Origin: an uncultured Paludibacter sp.
GTDB lineage: Bacteria > Bacteroidota > Bacteroidia > Bacteroidales > Paludibacteraceae
Direction of reading: 5' to 3'
NCBI GenBank assembly: GCA_937927845.1
Contig: CALFXE010000089.1
Span: 33,736 to 97,735 of the forward strand
DNA length: 64,000 nucleotides
Positions 24,910 to 33,634 of this stretch are shown here, in pieces. Both the position numbers and the translations under genes were made by a program. Within the stretch, counting starts at the first letter, position 1, and every line of letters begins with the position of its first letter. The notes beneath the pieces are model-generated. The model saw only the letters and a program-made list of their open reading frames with translations, was not told where the DNA came from and made no database searches.

Positions 24910-27405
24910 TTATAACTTCTTAGATGCTTTTTTACGTATGTGTAATATGTAAAGTATTATGCAGCTAATGAGTATTAATGATGATATTAATGCTATGACA
25001 TTACCAATATTATACGATCTTGGTTCAAATTTAAAATCTATTTGATAATTACCGGCTTTCAATGGCATTGCTCTTAATAGATAATTAGCTCTGAAATATG
25101 ATACTTTTTCTCCATTTATATAAGCATTCCATCCTTTATCATAATATATTTCTGAAAATACCGCCACTTGATCTGATGTGGAATTAAAATCATAAATTAA
25201 ATGATTAGGCTGATATGATTTTAATGTTATGTAATCTCCTTCCGATGGCTTTCCTGCTTGTAAAGCTGTGGTTAGTTGTCTGTTATCGACTACTACCTCT
25301 GTTTTGGTATTTATCTCTCCAAGTTTTAGCATTTCATCGTCTGCACTGTTTACCTCAATAATATTATCAACAAACCATGCATTGCCATTGGCATATGGAT
25401 TTGTTAAAGGCATTGCATCAGGATTGAAAATTACATATTTCAAATTCAGCATATTTAATATGTTCAGGGTTTGTGCCAATGAATCAAACTGTTCAATACT
25501 TTGTATTTGTGTAAACTTTTGTATTTCATCTGACAGATGCAAATTGATAAGTTCCTGATAACGTCTTAATTTAGCTGCATGATATCCTCCAATGTTTTTG
25601 TGGAAATAAGATGGTGAAGCATCGTTGAATAAATTAACTGTGAGATTTAATACCCTAAACTGACTTTTATCTTGCAGTATATATTTATCTGCTTCGGTTG
25701 GTTTGATAAGGTTGTTGACATTTCTTGCTTTACCGAAATTATCGTCATTCAAATATCTTTTTGCAATCGGCATTAAGTCTACTAAAATTAAAATACCAAC
25801 AGCTATTATTGCTATGTTTTGCTTTAAAATATTCTTCAGATATAGTATTATAACTGTTGTGGTTATCAGTATGAAAATTAACGAACGTAGGGCATCGGTT
25901 TGTAACATTGCTTTCCTGTCCAATGCTAATGTCTCAGTCAGAAAAGAGAAGTCGGCTTGATATGCACTACTATATTGTTGCGCTATCATAAAATCCGATT
26001 CACTTGTGAATGTACCTGCTAATGAAGGTATTATAGCGAAAATCAATGCAATGCCCCCTGTGATGGCTGTTCCGGTTATTATAGCTTTGTTGAGTTTTTT
26101 CTTATCAGACTTTCCACTGAAAATTTCTTTTAAAGTCAGCATGGCAATCAAAGTAATTCCAAATCCTGCTGCTACTAAAGTCATGGATACTGTACGGAAC
26201 TTGTTATATAATGGCACATAATCGATGAATATATCAGTCAGCCATTGAAAATTTCTTCCCCATGACAGCATAACAGTAAGTATAATCATAGGAATCAGCC
26301 ACCATAATATTTTTTTATCTAATATGAATAGCCCTATCACAAACAATAACATTACTATTGCACCAATATATACCGGTCCGGATGTGCCAGGTTGCGTACC
26401 CCAATATGTATTGAAGCGCAGACTGTCCATGATCTTATCGATATTACCTCGACCGAATAACTGAGATATTTGTTGGGCAGTATGACTGTCTTTTCCAAGT
26501 TTGCCACCGCTTGCTCCACCTTTGAAATTAGGTATAAGCAGTGTCATAGTCTCGTCAACACCATAGCTCCATTGAGTGATATAGTCTTTGCTTAATCCTT
26601 CTTGCGAACTGTCGGCATCAATGCTCAGTCCGTTTGATTCTCCACGCATTGTATATTTGCTGTACTCGTTAGTGGTCAAAAGCGAAGTCGCATTCATTCC
26701 TATTGCTAAAACTGCTGCTGCGAGTGCCAATCCTGTTGATTGCAGAAAGTCCTTCAACTTTTTCTCTTTTATACTGTATATCAGCTCAACTATTCCAAAA
26801 ATCAATACGATTATTAATGTATAGTACAATATCTGAATATGGTTGGCTCTGATGGCTAAACTTAAAAAGAAGGCTGTAAGTATACTGCCGATAATTTTTT
26901 TATCTCTGAATGTCAGAAAGATACTCCCAATCAATGGTGCCATATAAGCAATAGTAACAGCTTTGGTATTATGACCCGCTCCGATGATTATAAAATTGTA
27001 TGAGGCAAATGTGAAGGCTATCGATCCGACTATTGCCAACCAAGGATTTAGTCTGAAATTTAACATCAGAATATAAAATCCTAAAAAGTAAAGTATAAGG
27101 AAAAAGATAGTAGTAGGAAACAGTCGCAAAACATCTTCAACGTACTTCACCAAGTTATTCGGTTGATCCATTGTAATCATATAAGTAGGCATTCCACCAA
27201 ACATTGAGTTGGTCCAAAGTGTTACATCATCGTTATTCTTGTTATAGTCTGATGTTTCTTTCGACATACACATCCAGCTTTCGGTATCATGACCGAGAAG
27301 TTGTTTGCCATCTAAAACCGGTTTCATGTAAAAGAATGACAGTACAATAAACAGGACGATTGCAATAAAATGTGGAGTAGCTTTCTTTATGATGTTATTT
27401 TGCAT
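24910..27405 (-). CDS. YfhO family membrane protein
   Basis: The 831-residue protein belongs to the YfhO family of large polytopic membrane proteins thought to act in glycosylation of cell-wall polymers. It has roughly a dozen N-terminal membrane helices with the loop GHDTESWMCMSKETSDYN early on. The soluble C-terminal region has PNHLIYDFNSTSDQVAVFSE and YDKGWNAYINGE, then a final helix. I chose ATG 27405 over the in-frame ATG at 27456. A -7 box starts immediately after the upstream ATG, so a transcript from it would not include that codon, and MQNNIIKKATPHFIAI is the usual family start. Substrate unknown. Confidence 0.85.
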   Translation of the reverse strand: MQNNIIKKATPHFIAIVLFIVLSFFYMKPVLDGKQLLGHDTESWMCMSKETSDYNKNNDDVTLWTNSMFGGMPTYMITMDQPNNLVKYVEDVLRLFPTTIFFLILYFLGFYILMLNFRLNPWLAIVGSIAFTFASYNFIIIGAGHNTKAVTIAYMAPLIGSIFLTFRDKKIIGSILTAFFLSLAIRANHIQILYYTLIIVLIFGIVELIYSIKEKKLKDFLQSTGLALAAAVLAIGMNATSLLTTNEYSKYTMRGESNGLSIDADSSQEGLSKDYITQWSYGVDETMTLLIPNFKGGASGGKLGKDSHTAQQISQLFGRGNIDKIMDSLRFNTYWGTQPGTSGPVYIGAIVMLLFVIGLFILDKKILWWLIPMIILTVMLSWGRNFQWLTDIFIDYVPLYNKFRTVSMTLVAAGFGITLIAMLTLKEIFSGKSDKKKLNKAIITGTAITGGIALIFAIIPSLAGTFTSESDFMIAQQYSSAYQADFSFLTETLALDRKAMLQTDALRSLIFILITTTVIILYLKNILKQNIAIIAVGILILVDLMPIAKRYLNDDNFGKARNVNNLIKPTEADKYILQDKSQFRVLNLTVNLFNDASPSYFHKNIGGYHAAKLRRYQELINLHLSDEIQKFTQIQSIEQFDSLAQTLNILNMLNLKYVIFNPDAMPLTNPYANGNAWFVDNIIEVNSADDEMLKLGEINTKTEVVVDNRQLTTALQAGKPSEGDYITLKSYQPNHLIYDFNSTSDQVAVFSEIYYDKGWNAYINGEKVSYFRANYLLRAMPLKAGNYQIDFKFEPRSYNIGNVIALISSLILISCIILYILHIRKKASKKL

Positions 27406-27445
27406 GAAAATATTAAAATATAGTAGAATTAGGGGAAAAATCGTA

Positions 27446-27453
27446 CAAAAATA
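27446..27453 (-). promoter_or_regulatory. -7 box of the yfhO-type gene promoter
   Basis: TATTTTTG on the minus strand fits TAnnTTTG and lies 40 nt before ATG 27405. It is back to back with the sufS -7 box, 12 nt away on the other strand. Confidence 0.6.
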
Positions 27454-27465
27454 CATTTAATAATG

Positions 27466-27473
27466 TAAATTTG
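27466..27473 (+). promoter_or_regulatory. -7 box of the sufS promoter
   Basis: TAAATTTG fits TAnnTTTG, 18 nt before the ATG at 27492. It contains a TTG in frame with sufS that should not be used as a start. Confidence 0.6.
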
Positions 27474-27491
27474 CAATTCATTATAAATAAA

Positions 27492-28721
27492 ATGGTATTA
27501 AATAATCAAACAATAGCTCATATTAGAAAAGATTTTCCAATTTTGGAAGAAAAAATATATAATAAACCTCTGATATATTTCGATAATGCTGCTACAACTC
27601 AAAAACCTTTGCAGGTGCTTGAAAAAATAGAATATGCTTATAAACACCTGAATTCCAACATTCACAGGGGAGTTCATTATATGAGCATAAAAGCTACGGA
27701 AGCACATGAAGAAGCACGCGATGTGGTTGCTCGTTTTATTAAAGCTTCAAAACGTGAGGAGATTATATTCACCCGTGGTTCAACCGAAGCCATAAATTTA
27801 GTTGCCTTTTCTTTTGGTGAGGCGTTTTGCAAAGAGGGTGATGAGATTGTGATTTCTGCAATGGAGCATCATTCCAATATTGTTCCATGGCAACTTCTGT
27901 GTGAAAGGAAAAATCTCAAATTACGGATAGTTCCTATAAATGATAAAGGTGAACTTATTCTCGATGAGTATAGAAAACTGCTTAACGAGCGCACTAAATT
28001 AGTTGCAGTTGCACATGTGTCTAATGTACTTGGGACTATCAATCCGGTGAAGGATATAATCAGTATAGCCCATGAACACGACATTCCGGTTTTGCTCGAT
28101 GGTGCTCAGGCTATTCCTCATATTGCAGTAGATATTGAAGATATAGATGCCGACTTCTATGTGTTTTCTGCTCATAAGATTTACGGTCCGACCGGTATTG
28201 GTGTGTTATATGGTAAGGAAAAATGGCTCAATCTTATGCCTCCTTATCAAGGTGGAGGTGAAATGATAGATAAGGTGACATTTGAAAAAACCACTTTCAA
28301 TTCTCTGCCATTTAAATTTGAAGCCGGTACGCCTGATTATATTGGCTCTACTGCTTTGGCTGAGGCACTTAAATATGTCGAAAACATCGGATTAGATGCA
28401 ATTGTACATTATGAACACGAGCTTACAGTCTATGCCACCGAAGCATTATCGACTATCGATGGTATTAAATTCTACGGTACATCCGACAGAAAAAGTGCAG
28501 TTATTTCTTTTAATGTAGGGAATATTCATCCATATGACATTGGTATGTTGTTAGATAAGATGGGTATAGCAGTGCGTACCGGTCACCATTGCGCACAACC
28601 GTTAATCGACTTTTATGAGATTCCCGGAACAGTACGAGCTTCTTTTGCTTTTTATAATACCAAAGAAGAAATAGATGTGTTTATTGCTGCACTTAAAAAA
28701 GCAATTGCGATGCTGTCGTAA
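27492..28721 (+). CDS. sufS: Cysteine desulfurase SufS
   Basis: The 409-residue PLP enzyme takes sulfur from cysteine for iron-sulfur cluster assembly. K229 in VFSAHKIYGPTG is the PLP lysine, H127 in AMEHHSN sits over the cofactor, and C367 in RTGHHCAQP is the persulfide-carrying cysteine of the SufS (group II) type. The length is normal. sufE follows after 30 nt, matching the known sulfur-relay pair. The scaffold genes sufBCD are not in the window. Confidence 0.95.
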   Translation: MVLNNQTIAHIRKDFPILEEKIYNKPLIYFDNAATTQKPLQVLEKIEYAYKHLNSNIHRGVHYMSIKATEAHEEARDVVARFIKASKREEIIFTRGSTEAINLVAFSFGEAFCKEGDEIVISAMEHHSNIVPWQLLCERKNLKLRIVPINDKGELILDEYRKLLNERTKLVAVAHVSNVLGTINPVKDIISIAHEHDIPVLLDGAQAIPHIAVDIEDIDADFYVFSAHKIYGPTGIGVLYGKEKWLNLMPPYQGGGEMIDKVTFEKTTFNSLPFKFEAGTPDYIGSTALAEALKYVENIGLDAIVHYEHELTVYATEALSTIDGIKFYGTSDRKSAVISFNVGNIHPYDIGMLLDKMGIAVRTGHHCAQPLIDFYEIPGTVRASFAFYNTKEEIDVFIAALKKAIAMLS

Positions 28722-28751
28722 GTTTATAATAAATGATACATAATATATAGT

Positions 28752-29171
28752 ATGACAATTAATCAAGTTCAAGATGAGATAATAGAAGAGTTTTCGCAGT
28801 TTGATGACTGGATGGACAGATATGCCTTGCTAATCGAATTAGGCAATGAACTCGAACCTATAGATGATAAATATAAAATTCCGCAGAATATTATTGAAGG
28901 CTGTCAAAGTCGTGTTTGGCTGAATGCCGAATTAGATGCCAACGGAGTCGTACAGTTTCAAGCTGAAAGCGATGCGATACTTGTAAAAGGCATAGTTGCG
29001 TTACTACTAAAAGTCTTTTCAAACCGCACACCTAAGGATATCCTCGATGCCGATTTGTATTTTGTCGACAAAATTGGTCTCAAAGAACATCTCTCACCAA
29101 CCCGCTCCAATGGGTTGCTTGCCATGATAAAACAAATTAAATTGTATGCGATGGTATTTGTATCAATGTGA
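28752..29171 (+). CDS. sufE: Sulfur acceptor protein SufE
   Basis: The 139-residue protein accepts sulfur from SufS. The active cysteine is C51 in IIEGCQSRVWL, and the late block FSNRTPKDILDADLYFVDKIGLKEHLSPTR is typical of the family. The C-terminal end (AMVFVSM) runs into an octanucleotide array, whose first word AATGTGAA contains the TGA stop. Confidence 0.95.
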   Translation: MTINQVQDEIIEEFSQFDDWMDRYALLIELGNELEPIDDKYKIPQNIIEGCQSRVWLNAELDANGVVQFQAESDAILVKGIVALLLKVFSNRTPKDILDADLYFVDKIGLKEHLSPTRSNGLLAMIKQIKLYAMVFVSM

Positions 29172-29254
29172 AAATGTGGAAATGTGTCAATGTAGGGACG
29201 CGTCGCGACACGTCCCTACATTGACACATTTCCACATTGGCATATTATCACATT
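29165..29254. repeat. Octanucleotide array around a 28-bp inverted repeat
   Basis: Left side: AATGTGAA, AATGTGGA, AATGTGTC, AATGTAGG in exact 8-nt register. Right side: CCTACATT, GACACATT, TCCACATT, GGCATATT, ATCACATT, also in register. Bases 29173-29200 and 29211-29238 are a perfect 28-bp inverted repeat with a 10-nt spacer (CGTCGCGACA). The core TAGGGACG...CGTCCCTA is a REP-like palindrome. It follows the sufE stop and could end transcription of sufSE. Confidence 0.95.
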
Positions 29255-29289
29255 CAAATCTACTTCTTTTGCCTTTCAACAAAAATAAC

Positions 29290-29297
29290 TATATTTG
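29290..29297 (+). promoter_or_regulatory. -7 box of the SIMPL gene promoter
   Basis: TATATTTG fits TAnnTTTG, 49 nt before the ATG at 29347. Confidence 0.5.
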
Positions 29298-29346
29298 AAC
29301 CTTCAAAATTATCACTCATTTAGAAAACAAATTTAACATTATCATT

Positions 29347-30090
29347 ATGTCATCAAAATTTAACTCTATCATTGTAGCATGTATTCTTGCTGTCGGTTTA
29401 ATAGTTGCCGGATACCTGATTGGTAAATCTATTGAGCGTTTCAGACTTGAAGATAGATATATTTCAGTTAAGGGTTTGGCTGAAAAAGAAGTAAAATCAG
29501 ATTTAGCTATATGGCAAATTCAGACTAAAGTTACTACTAATGATATGATAGAAGGTAGTCGCCATATAGAAGAAAATAAATCTAAAATCATAGATTTTTT
29601 GAAGAGTAATGGGTTTGCTGATGATGAAATTGTTGTTCAAAACTCAAAAGTTACAGATAAACTTGCTCGTGATTATGGTTCTGAAAATATTGGAGTTTTT
29701 AGATATATCATTGAAAATACTATTCAGGTGCGAACTGAAAATGTTGATATTGTTGATAAAGTAAGTAAGCAAACAGATAAATTGCTGAAAATGGGCGTAT
29801 TGATTACTGATAGTTATAATACCGTGCAATATCTATACACAGGTTTAAATTCTATTAAACCACAAATGCTTGCCGAAGCTACTCAAAATGCTAAAAAAGC
29901 TGCTGAAGAATTTACTAAAGAAAGTGATGTGAAATTGGATAAACTCAGAAAAGCCGGTCAAGGTTTGTTCTCTATTGTCGACAGAGATTATTCTATTATG
30001 CAAGCTACTTCCGGAGGCTACTACGATGCAGTCAACGATTTGTATAAAAATGTACGAGTAGTGGTAAGTGTTGAATATTCGATTAAATAA
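29347..30090 (+). CDS. SIMPL (DUF541) domain protein
   Basis: The 247-residue protein has an N-terminal membrane anchor or uncleaved signal (SIIVACILAVGLIVAGYLIG) and then a SIMPL/DUF541 domain. The domain's typical features are ISVKGLAEKEVKSDLAIWQIQ near the start, the AKKAAEEFTKESDVKLDKL helix and VVVSVEYSI at the end. It should sit in the periplasm attached to the inner membrane. The function of the family is unclear; E. coli YggE is linked to oxidative stress. It stands alone, with its own promoter. Confidence 0.85.
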   Translation: MSSKFNSIIVACILAVGLIVAGYLIGKSIERFRLEDRYISVKGLAEKEVKSDLAIWQIQTKVTTNDMIEGSRHIEENKSKIIDFLKSNGFADDEIVVQNSKVTDKLARDYGSENIGVFRYIIENTIQVRTENVDIVDKVSKQTDKLLKMGVLITDSYNTVQYLYTGLNSIKPQMLAEATQNAKKAAEEFTKESDVKLDKLRKAGQGLFSIVDRDYSIMQATSGGYYDAVNDLYKNVRVVVSVEYSIK

Positions 30091-30138
30091 ATTTTTCAAC
30101 AATCTGCTTTTTTATGCAAATAATTTGCAAATTTATAT

Positions 30139-30146
30139 TACATTTG
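30139..30146 (+). promoter_or_regulatory. -7 box of the DUF47-pit operon
   Basis: TACATTTG fits TAnnTTTG, 93 nt before the ATG at 30240, leaving a leader of about 85 nt. Confidence 0.55.
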
Positions 30147-30239
30147 CACGGAATTATTAAGAATTACGCTTAAAATTCACCTCTATTTCGTTGATGAAAT
30201 TTTTAAAACAGGTATAATAGTTAACATTATTAGAACATA

Positions 30240-30887
30240 ATGGATAATACATTCTTCAAAAAATTTACTCCAAAAGAACCCAAATTTTTTCCCCTTTTAA
30301 AGGGTATAGTTGAAGTGATGAAAAATGCTTCCGACCTCATGATAGAATTTATCGATAAGGGTACTGCTGAAAATTCAGAAGATTTTTATAATAAGATAAA
30401 GACTGAAGAAAGAAAAGGTGATGCACTATCAAATAAAATTTTTGATGAATTAAACACTACTTTTATAACTCCTTTCGACAGAGAAGATATTCATCATCTT
30501 GCTACCCGTATGGATGATGTAACCGACTTCATTAACAGTGCTGCCAAAAGGATTTTTCTATATAAACCAAAACAAATGCCTCCGGGTGCTAAAGAATTGG
30601 CAATAATTATTAAGGAAGGTGCTCTTACCCTCGAAAAAGCTATTAATGAATTGGATATTTTGAAGAAAAGCAGAAAGCGTGTGTCTGAATATTGTGCAGA
30701 GCTACATGTACTTGAAAATAAAGCTGATGATATCTTCAATCAGTTCTTAATCAATCTTTTCGAAAATCAACATGACAGTGTCGAATTAATCAAACAAAAA
30801 GAGATTATGTACGAACTCGAGAAGGCAACTGATACTACAGAAAGTGTTGGTAAAATAATAAAAACTATCATTGTGAAATATGCTTAA
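30240..30887 (+). CDS. DUF47 family PhoU-like phosphate transport accessory protein
   Basis: The 215-residue all-helical protein fits DUF47 (PhoU-like), the usual partner of Pit-type phosphate transporters. Family features are the early FFPLLKGIVEVMKNASDLM, the metal-binding-type segment RMDDVTDFINSAAKRIF and LENKADDIFNQFL. It lies 61 nt before the transporter gene, which is interrupted, so this regulator may currently lack its partner unless a second transporter exists outside the window. Confidence 0.9.
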   Translation: MDNTFFKKFTPKEPKFFPLLKGIVEVMKNASDLMIEFIDKGTAENSEDFYNKIKTEERKGDALSNKIFDELNTTFITPFDREDIHHLATRMDDVTDFINSAAKRIFLYKPKQMPPGAKELAIIIKEGALTLEKAINELDILKKSRKRVSEYCAELHVLENKADDIFNQFLINLFENQHDSVELIKQKEIMYELEKATDTTESVGKIIKTIIVKYA

Positions 30888-30948
30888 CAGCATGAAAGCT
30901 ATGAACTTAAATTACTCACTGACTCGTAATATATCAAATTGATTTTAG

Positions 30949-31977
30949 ATGAATTTATTACTCGTAATAATTGCCCTCGCTCTCATTTTTGATTTTATCA
31001 ATGGCTTTCATGATGCTGCTAATTCTATAGCTACAGTTGTTTCCACTAAAGTGCTTAGTCCTTTTCAAGCTGTTTTATGGGCTGCTTTCTTTAACTTTGT
31101 GGCTTTCTTTATAGCGAAATATCTTATTGGTGGATTTGGAATTGCTGACACAGTATCGAAAACGGTAATCGCTGATTATATTACATTACCGATTATCTTT
31201 TCCGGATTGATAGCAGCTATTACATGGAATTTAATTACTTGGTGGTTTGGTATTCCTTCTTCTTCTTCTCATACATTAATTGGTGGATTTGCAGGTGCTG
31301 CCATTGCTGCTGTAGGATTTTATTCTATTCATACTCAGACTATTCTTCTCATAACGTCATTTATTGTATTGGCACCACTTATCGGTATGATATCCGGGGT
31401 GCTTATTAACGTACTGACTTTGCATGCTTCACGAAAAGCTAATCCGCATAAATCAAATTAGAGATTTAAACGATTGCAACTTTTGTCATCGGCTCTACTT
31501 AGTATCGGGCATGGACTAAATGACTCGCAAAAAGTTATGGGTATTATTGCTGCTACTCTAATTGCATTTACTGCCAGTAATCCGGATGTGCCTGAATGGC
31601 TGCATCTTACTCACATAAATGATATTCATGACTGGGTGCCTTTCAGTTGTTTTACTGTTATATCATTGGGTACACTTACCGGTGGGTGGAAGATTATTAA
31701 GACAATGGGAAATAATATTACGAAAATTACTCCGGTAGAAGGATTTAGTGCGCAAACTGCAGGTGCTTTAACCCTCTTTTTTACTGAAATATTTAAGATA
31801 CCTGTAAGTACAACTCACGTAATTACCGGCTCGATAATAGGAGTAGGCTCCGTGAAGCGTTTGGCGGCTGTAAGATGGGGAGTTACTCGTAATTTATTGG
31901 TTGCATGGATCATTACTATTCCTATTAGTGCTTTGATTGCTGCCCTTGTTTATTATTCTGTCGGGCACTTGCTATAA
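30949..31977 (+). pseudogene. Pit-type phosphate transporter interrupted by in-frame TAG
   Basis: Two pieces of one PiT-family inorganic phosphate transporter lie in the same reading frame. The first (30949-31461, 170 residues) carries the N-terminal signature DFINGFHDAANSIATVVSTK. The second (from 31474) carries the C-terminal repeat signature SIGHGLNDSQKVMGIIAAT and PVSTTHVITGSIIGVG. Between them only TAG at 31459-31461 and four codons (RFKR) intervene. Without the stop the protein would be 342 residues, the usual Bacteroidota length, so nothing is deleted. Lysine is common at this position in the family, and AAG to TAG is a single change. TAG is an ordinary stop in other genes here. Options are a recent nonsense mutation, stop read-through, or a sequence error. 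Confidence 0.85.
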
Positions 31978-31991
31978 CAGTAAAAATTTCT

Positions 31992-31999
31992 TACCTTTG
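31992..31999 (+). promoter_or_regulatory. -7 box of the eno promoter
   Basis: TACCTTTG fits TAnnTTTG, 47 nt before the ATG of eno. It begins 14 nt after the transporter stop codon. Confidence 0.65.
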
Positions 32000-32046
32000 C
32001 AGCCGAATTATCATAGGCAATATTAATCAATATAATATAACAAAAG

Positions 32047-33321
32047 ATGAGTAAAATCGAAAAAATTGTTGCTCGTGAAGTCCTTGACTCACGTGGAAAT
32101 CCTACTGTAGAAGTAGATGTATTATTAGAATCAGGTGTAATCGGTCGTGCTGCTGTACCATCAGGTGCTTCAACCGGCGAAAACGAAGCTCTCGAACTTC
32201 GCGATGGTGATAAAAGTCGCTACCTTGGCAAAGGTGTTCTGAAAGCTGTAGAAAACGTAAATAATGTAATAGCTCCTGCACTTATAGGTATTGATGCTAT
32301 GCAACAACGCGCAATCGACAAAAAAATGATTGCTATGGATGGCACAAAAACTAAATCAAAACTTGGTGCTAATGCTATCCTTGGTGTTTCTTTAGCTGTT
32401 GCTAAAGCTGCTGCTGAATATCTTGGCTTGCCACTTTATCGCTATATCGGTGGTACTAACGCATTTACTTTGCCTGTGCCGATGATGAATATCATCAATG
32501 GTGGTTCGCATTCTGATGCTCCTATCGCTTTCCAGGAATTTATGATTCGCCCTGTTGGTGCTTCTTCTTTCCGCGAAGGTCTTCGTATGGGTGCTGAAGT
32601 TTTCCACGCTTTGAAGAAAGTATTGCACGATCGTAATCTTAGCACTGCTGTTGGTGATGAAGGTGGTTTCGCACCTAATCTTGCAGGTGGTACTGAAGAT
32701 GCGCTTGAATCAATCTTGAAAGCAGTAGAACTTGCAGGTTACAAACCAGGTAAGGATGTAATGATTGGTCTTGACTGTGCAGCGTCTGAATTCTACAAAA
32801 ATGGTGTTTACGATTATTCGAAATTTGAAGGACCTAATGGTAAGAAACGTACATCAGCAGAGCAAGCTGATTATCTTGCAGAATTGATTTCCAAATATCC
32901 TATCGATTCTATCGAAGACGGTATGGCTGAAGGTGACTGGGACGGATGGAAATTGCTTACCGACAAAATTGGTGATAAATGTCAATTAGTTGGTGATGAC
33001 TTGTTCGTTACAAACGTAGAATATCTGAAAAAAGGTATAGACCTTGGTTGTGCAAATTCAATTCTTATTAAAGTAAACCAAATCGGTTCGTTATCAGAAA
33101 CATTAGATGCAATCGAAATGGCTCACCGTGCAGGTTATACTTCTGTAACATCACACCGTTCAGGCGAAACAGAAGATGCTACTATCGCAGATATAGCAGT
33201 GGCTACAAACTCAGGACAAATCAAAACAGGTTCGTTAAGTCGTTCCGACCGTATGGCTAAATATAATCAGCTACTTCGTATTGAAGAAGAATTAGGTGAT
33301 TTAGCTGTTTATGGTGTTTGA
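32047..33321 (+). CDS. eno: Enolase
   Basis: The 424-residue glycolytic enzyme interconverts 2-phosphoglycerate and phosphoenolpyruvate. It has the N-terminal ARELDSRG-like block (AREVLDSRGNPTVEVDV), GASTGENEALELRDG, the catalytic VGDEGGFAP, the lysine-bearing ILIKVNQIGSLSET and the SHRSGETED motif. It is a stand-alone gene with its own promoter and a strong terminator, as expected for a highly expressed gene. Its product phosphoenolpyruvate is also the substrate of the PEP mutase encoded at 57010. Confidence 0.98.
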   Translation: MSKIEKIVAREVLDSRGNPTVEVDVLLESGVIGRAAVPSGASTGENEALELRDGDKSRYLGKGVLKAVENVNNVIAPALIGIDAMQQRAIDKKMIAMDGTKTKSKLGANAILGVSLAVAKAAAEYLGLPLYRYIGGTNAFTLPVPMMNIINGGSHSDAPIAFQEFMIRPVGASSFREGLRMGAEVFHALKKVLHDRNLSTAVGDEGGFAPNLAGGTEDALESILKAVELAGYKPGKDVMIGLDCAASEFYKNGVYDYSKFEGPNGKKRTSAEQADYLAELISKYPIDSIEDGMAEGDWDGWKLLTDKIGDKCQLVGDDLFVTNVEYLKKGIDLGCANSILIKVNQIGSLSETLDAIEMAHRAGYTSVTSHRSGETEDATIADIAVATNSGQIKTGSLSRSDRMAKYNQLLRIEEELGDLAVYGV

Positions 33322-33324
33322 TAA

Positions 33325-33413
33325 GAATGCGCTAATGTGCTAATCCTGATAATCGGGACAAGTAATGCTAATATGCTAATCCATCCTGATAAGTAGGGAG
33401 AAGTTAATGATAA
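33325..33413. repeat. GCTAATNN octanucleotide words with CCYGATAA palindromes
   Basis: GCTAATGT plus GCTAATCC (33331-33346) recur as GCTAATAT plus GCTAATCC (33367-33382), each followed by a short imperfect palindrome (CCTGATAATCGGGA; CCTGATAAGTAGGG). Bases 33333-33367 match 37767-37802 nearly base for base, so this is a dispersed element. Confidence 0.7.
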
Positions 33414-33415
33414 TA

Positions 33416-33452
33416 AAATGTTGTGGGATTATTCCTGCAACATTTCTTTATT
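33416..33452 (+). terminator. Intrinsic terminator of eno
   Basis: AAATGTTGTGGGA (33416-33428), loop TTAT, and TCCTGCAACATTT (33433-33445) form a 13-bp stem with two G-U pairs, followed by the T-rich tail CTTTATT. The poly-A and poly-T sides are nearly symmetric. Confidence 0.75.
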
Positions 33453-33586
33453 TATAAGCATAAGATAACAAGTTTATACTCCATTTACTTTTTAATGTAG
33501 ATGTTATTCCCCGAAGTAATCGCTTTAGAAGATAAGTCGCTTACTTTTTAACTATTCCCTATGTATAAAAATTCGAAAAATATCCT

Positions 33587-33594
33587 TACATTTG
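33587..33594 (+). promoter_or_regulatory. -7 box of the secreted CHB_HEX-type protein gene
   Basis: TACATTTG fits TAnnTTTG, 40 nt before the ATG at 33635. Confidence 0.6.
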
Positions 33595-33634
33595 CGACAA
33601 TAAAAAAATATTAACTCATCAAAAATATTTAAAT

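Larger units (their letters stand above)
33322..33634. other. 313-bp gap between eno and the secreted protein gene
   Basis: The gap holds, in order, octanucleotide words with small palindromes (33325-33413), the eno terminator (33416-33452), about 135 bp in which I see no gene or motif, and the promoter of the next gene (33587-33594). No open frame with family similarity was found. Confidence 0.7.

Noticed and set aside
31474..31977. A separate small phosphate transporter gene starting with TTG
   Set aside because: It is in the same frame as the upstream half, separated by one stop and four codons, and contains only the C-terminal half of the PiT fold.
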